DNA of 6,007 bases. It comes from JBMYQA01 sp049600855. Lineage in GTDB: Bacteria; Bacteroidota; Bacteroidia; Cytophagales; Flammeovirgaceae. Positions 5,826-6,007 of this stretch are shown piece by piece (the stretch's first letter is position 1; every line of letters starts with the position of its first letter). A program made the translations under genes and the position numbers. The notes beneath the pieces were generated by a model. The model was not told the origin of the DNA, made no database searches, and was given only the letters and a program-made list of their open reading frames with translations. Where the stretch lies: contig JBMYQA010000343.1 in NCBI GenBank assembly GCA_049600855.1, positions 1 through 6,007 on the forward strand, given 5' to 3'.

Positions 5826-5942
5826 CTATTGTTTTTTTTTGAACTTCTTTCTTCTGGCCTTGATATCTAACAAATACCCGACCATAGGAAACAAAGCACT
5901 GATAGTCACTAACATAATAATCTTAACCAGCGTATCACTCAT
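5826..5942 (-). CDS. Candidate 38-residue single-pass membrane peptide with basic tail
   Basis: An ATG at 5942 opens a 38-codon frame ending in TAG. The product begins MSDTLVKIIM and has one hydrophobic segment (about 5-25: LVKIIMLVTISALFPMVGYLL). A juxtamembrane DIKARRKKFKKKQ tail carries eight basic residues. Hydrophobic helix plus basic end suggests a small inner-membrane protein with the tail in the cytoplasm. I do not recognise a family. Support comes from the clean protein-like composition, the AGAAAG just before the ATG, and its position 26 bases after a perfect 18-bp palindrome. Against it are its small size and the lack of a visible -33/-7 promoter. Nine A residues in a row encode the KKK near the end, so the C terminus is sensitive to slippage or a sequencing error. 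It could be a housekeeping micro-protein or a toxin-like peptide; nothing here decides. Confidence 0.55.
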   Translation of the reverse strand: MSDTLVKIIMLVTISALFPMVGYLLDIKARRKKFKKKQ

Positions 5943-5968
5943 CTTTCTAAAATTTCAATAAACAATTA

Positions 5969-5986
5969 CTTTATGCATGCATAAAG
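5969..5986. promoter_or_regulatory. Perfect 18-bp palindrome, candidate operator
   Basis: CTTTATGCATGCATAAAG is its own reverse complement over all 18 bases. It lies 26 bases before the ATG of the small membrane-peptide frame, overlapping where its promoter should be. A dimeric repressor or activator site is the simplest reading; an RNA hairpin is unlikely without a loop. The regulator is unknown. The first 11 bases recur at 4644-4654. Confidence 0.5.
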
Positions 5987-6007
5987 CGAAACTCTCTATT
6001 TTCAACT

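Noticed and set aside
1..6007. CRISPR array, rRNA, retron or phage genes
   Set aside because: No spaced direct repeats, rRNA-like sequence, reverse transcriptase, integrase or structural phage motifs are seen on either strand.

Overview
The window looks like chromosomal DNA from a Bacteroidota bacterium, most likely of the Cytophagales type. The evidence is an omega-like RNA polymerase subunit of the Bacteroidota Rpb6/RpoZ form followed by coaBC, starts with A-rich upstream sequence rather than strong Shine-Dalgarno sites, a promoter of the TTTG / TAnnTTTG type, and AT-rich intergenic DNA. The Cytophagales assignment rests on remembered sequence flavour of the omega protein and is moderate.

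Left part (1-2871, plus strand): two genes 60 bp apart, probably one operon. The first is cut by the left edge. It is a DUF4407-like polytopic membrane protein with a long coiled coil, extra membrane segments and a C-terminal transglutaminase-like domain with a visible Cys/His/Glu triad. The second encodes a signal-peptide protein with a His...Cys pair in a caspase-like (clan CD) setting. Topology reasoning puts both catalytic domains in the periplasm, so they may form a small undescribed cysteine-hydrolase pair. This is inference.

Middle (2868-4704, minus strand): rpoZ and coaBC in tandem, 92 bp apart, with a good Bacteroidota-type promoter and a palindromic leader in front of rpoZ. coaBC converges on the left operon, and the two stop codons share the palindrome TTAA, leaving no room for a terminator. 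The CoaC half lacks the textbook Asn and Cys of the E. coli and plant enzymes.

Right of that (4667-5446, minus strand): a single-gene unit for a fatty acid 2-hydroxylase-like (sterol desaturase superfamily) membrane di-iron enzyme, ended by a perfect 13-bp-stem intrinsic terminator.

Right part (5363-6007): mostly non-coding. It contains a roughly 190-bp element (5565-5754) whose two halves are inverted copies of each other over almost their whole length, flanked by TTA(G) direct repeats. It looks like a foldback or MITE-like element and is the most novel-looking feature here. To its right, on the minus strand, lies an open frame for a 38-residue single-pass membrane peptide with a very basic tail. 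It is preceded by a perfect 18-bp palindrome (5969-5986).
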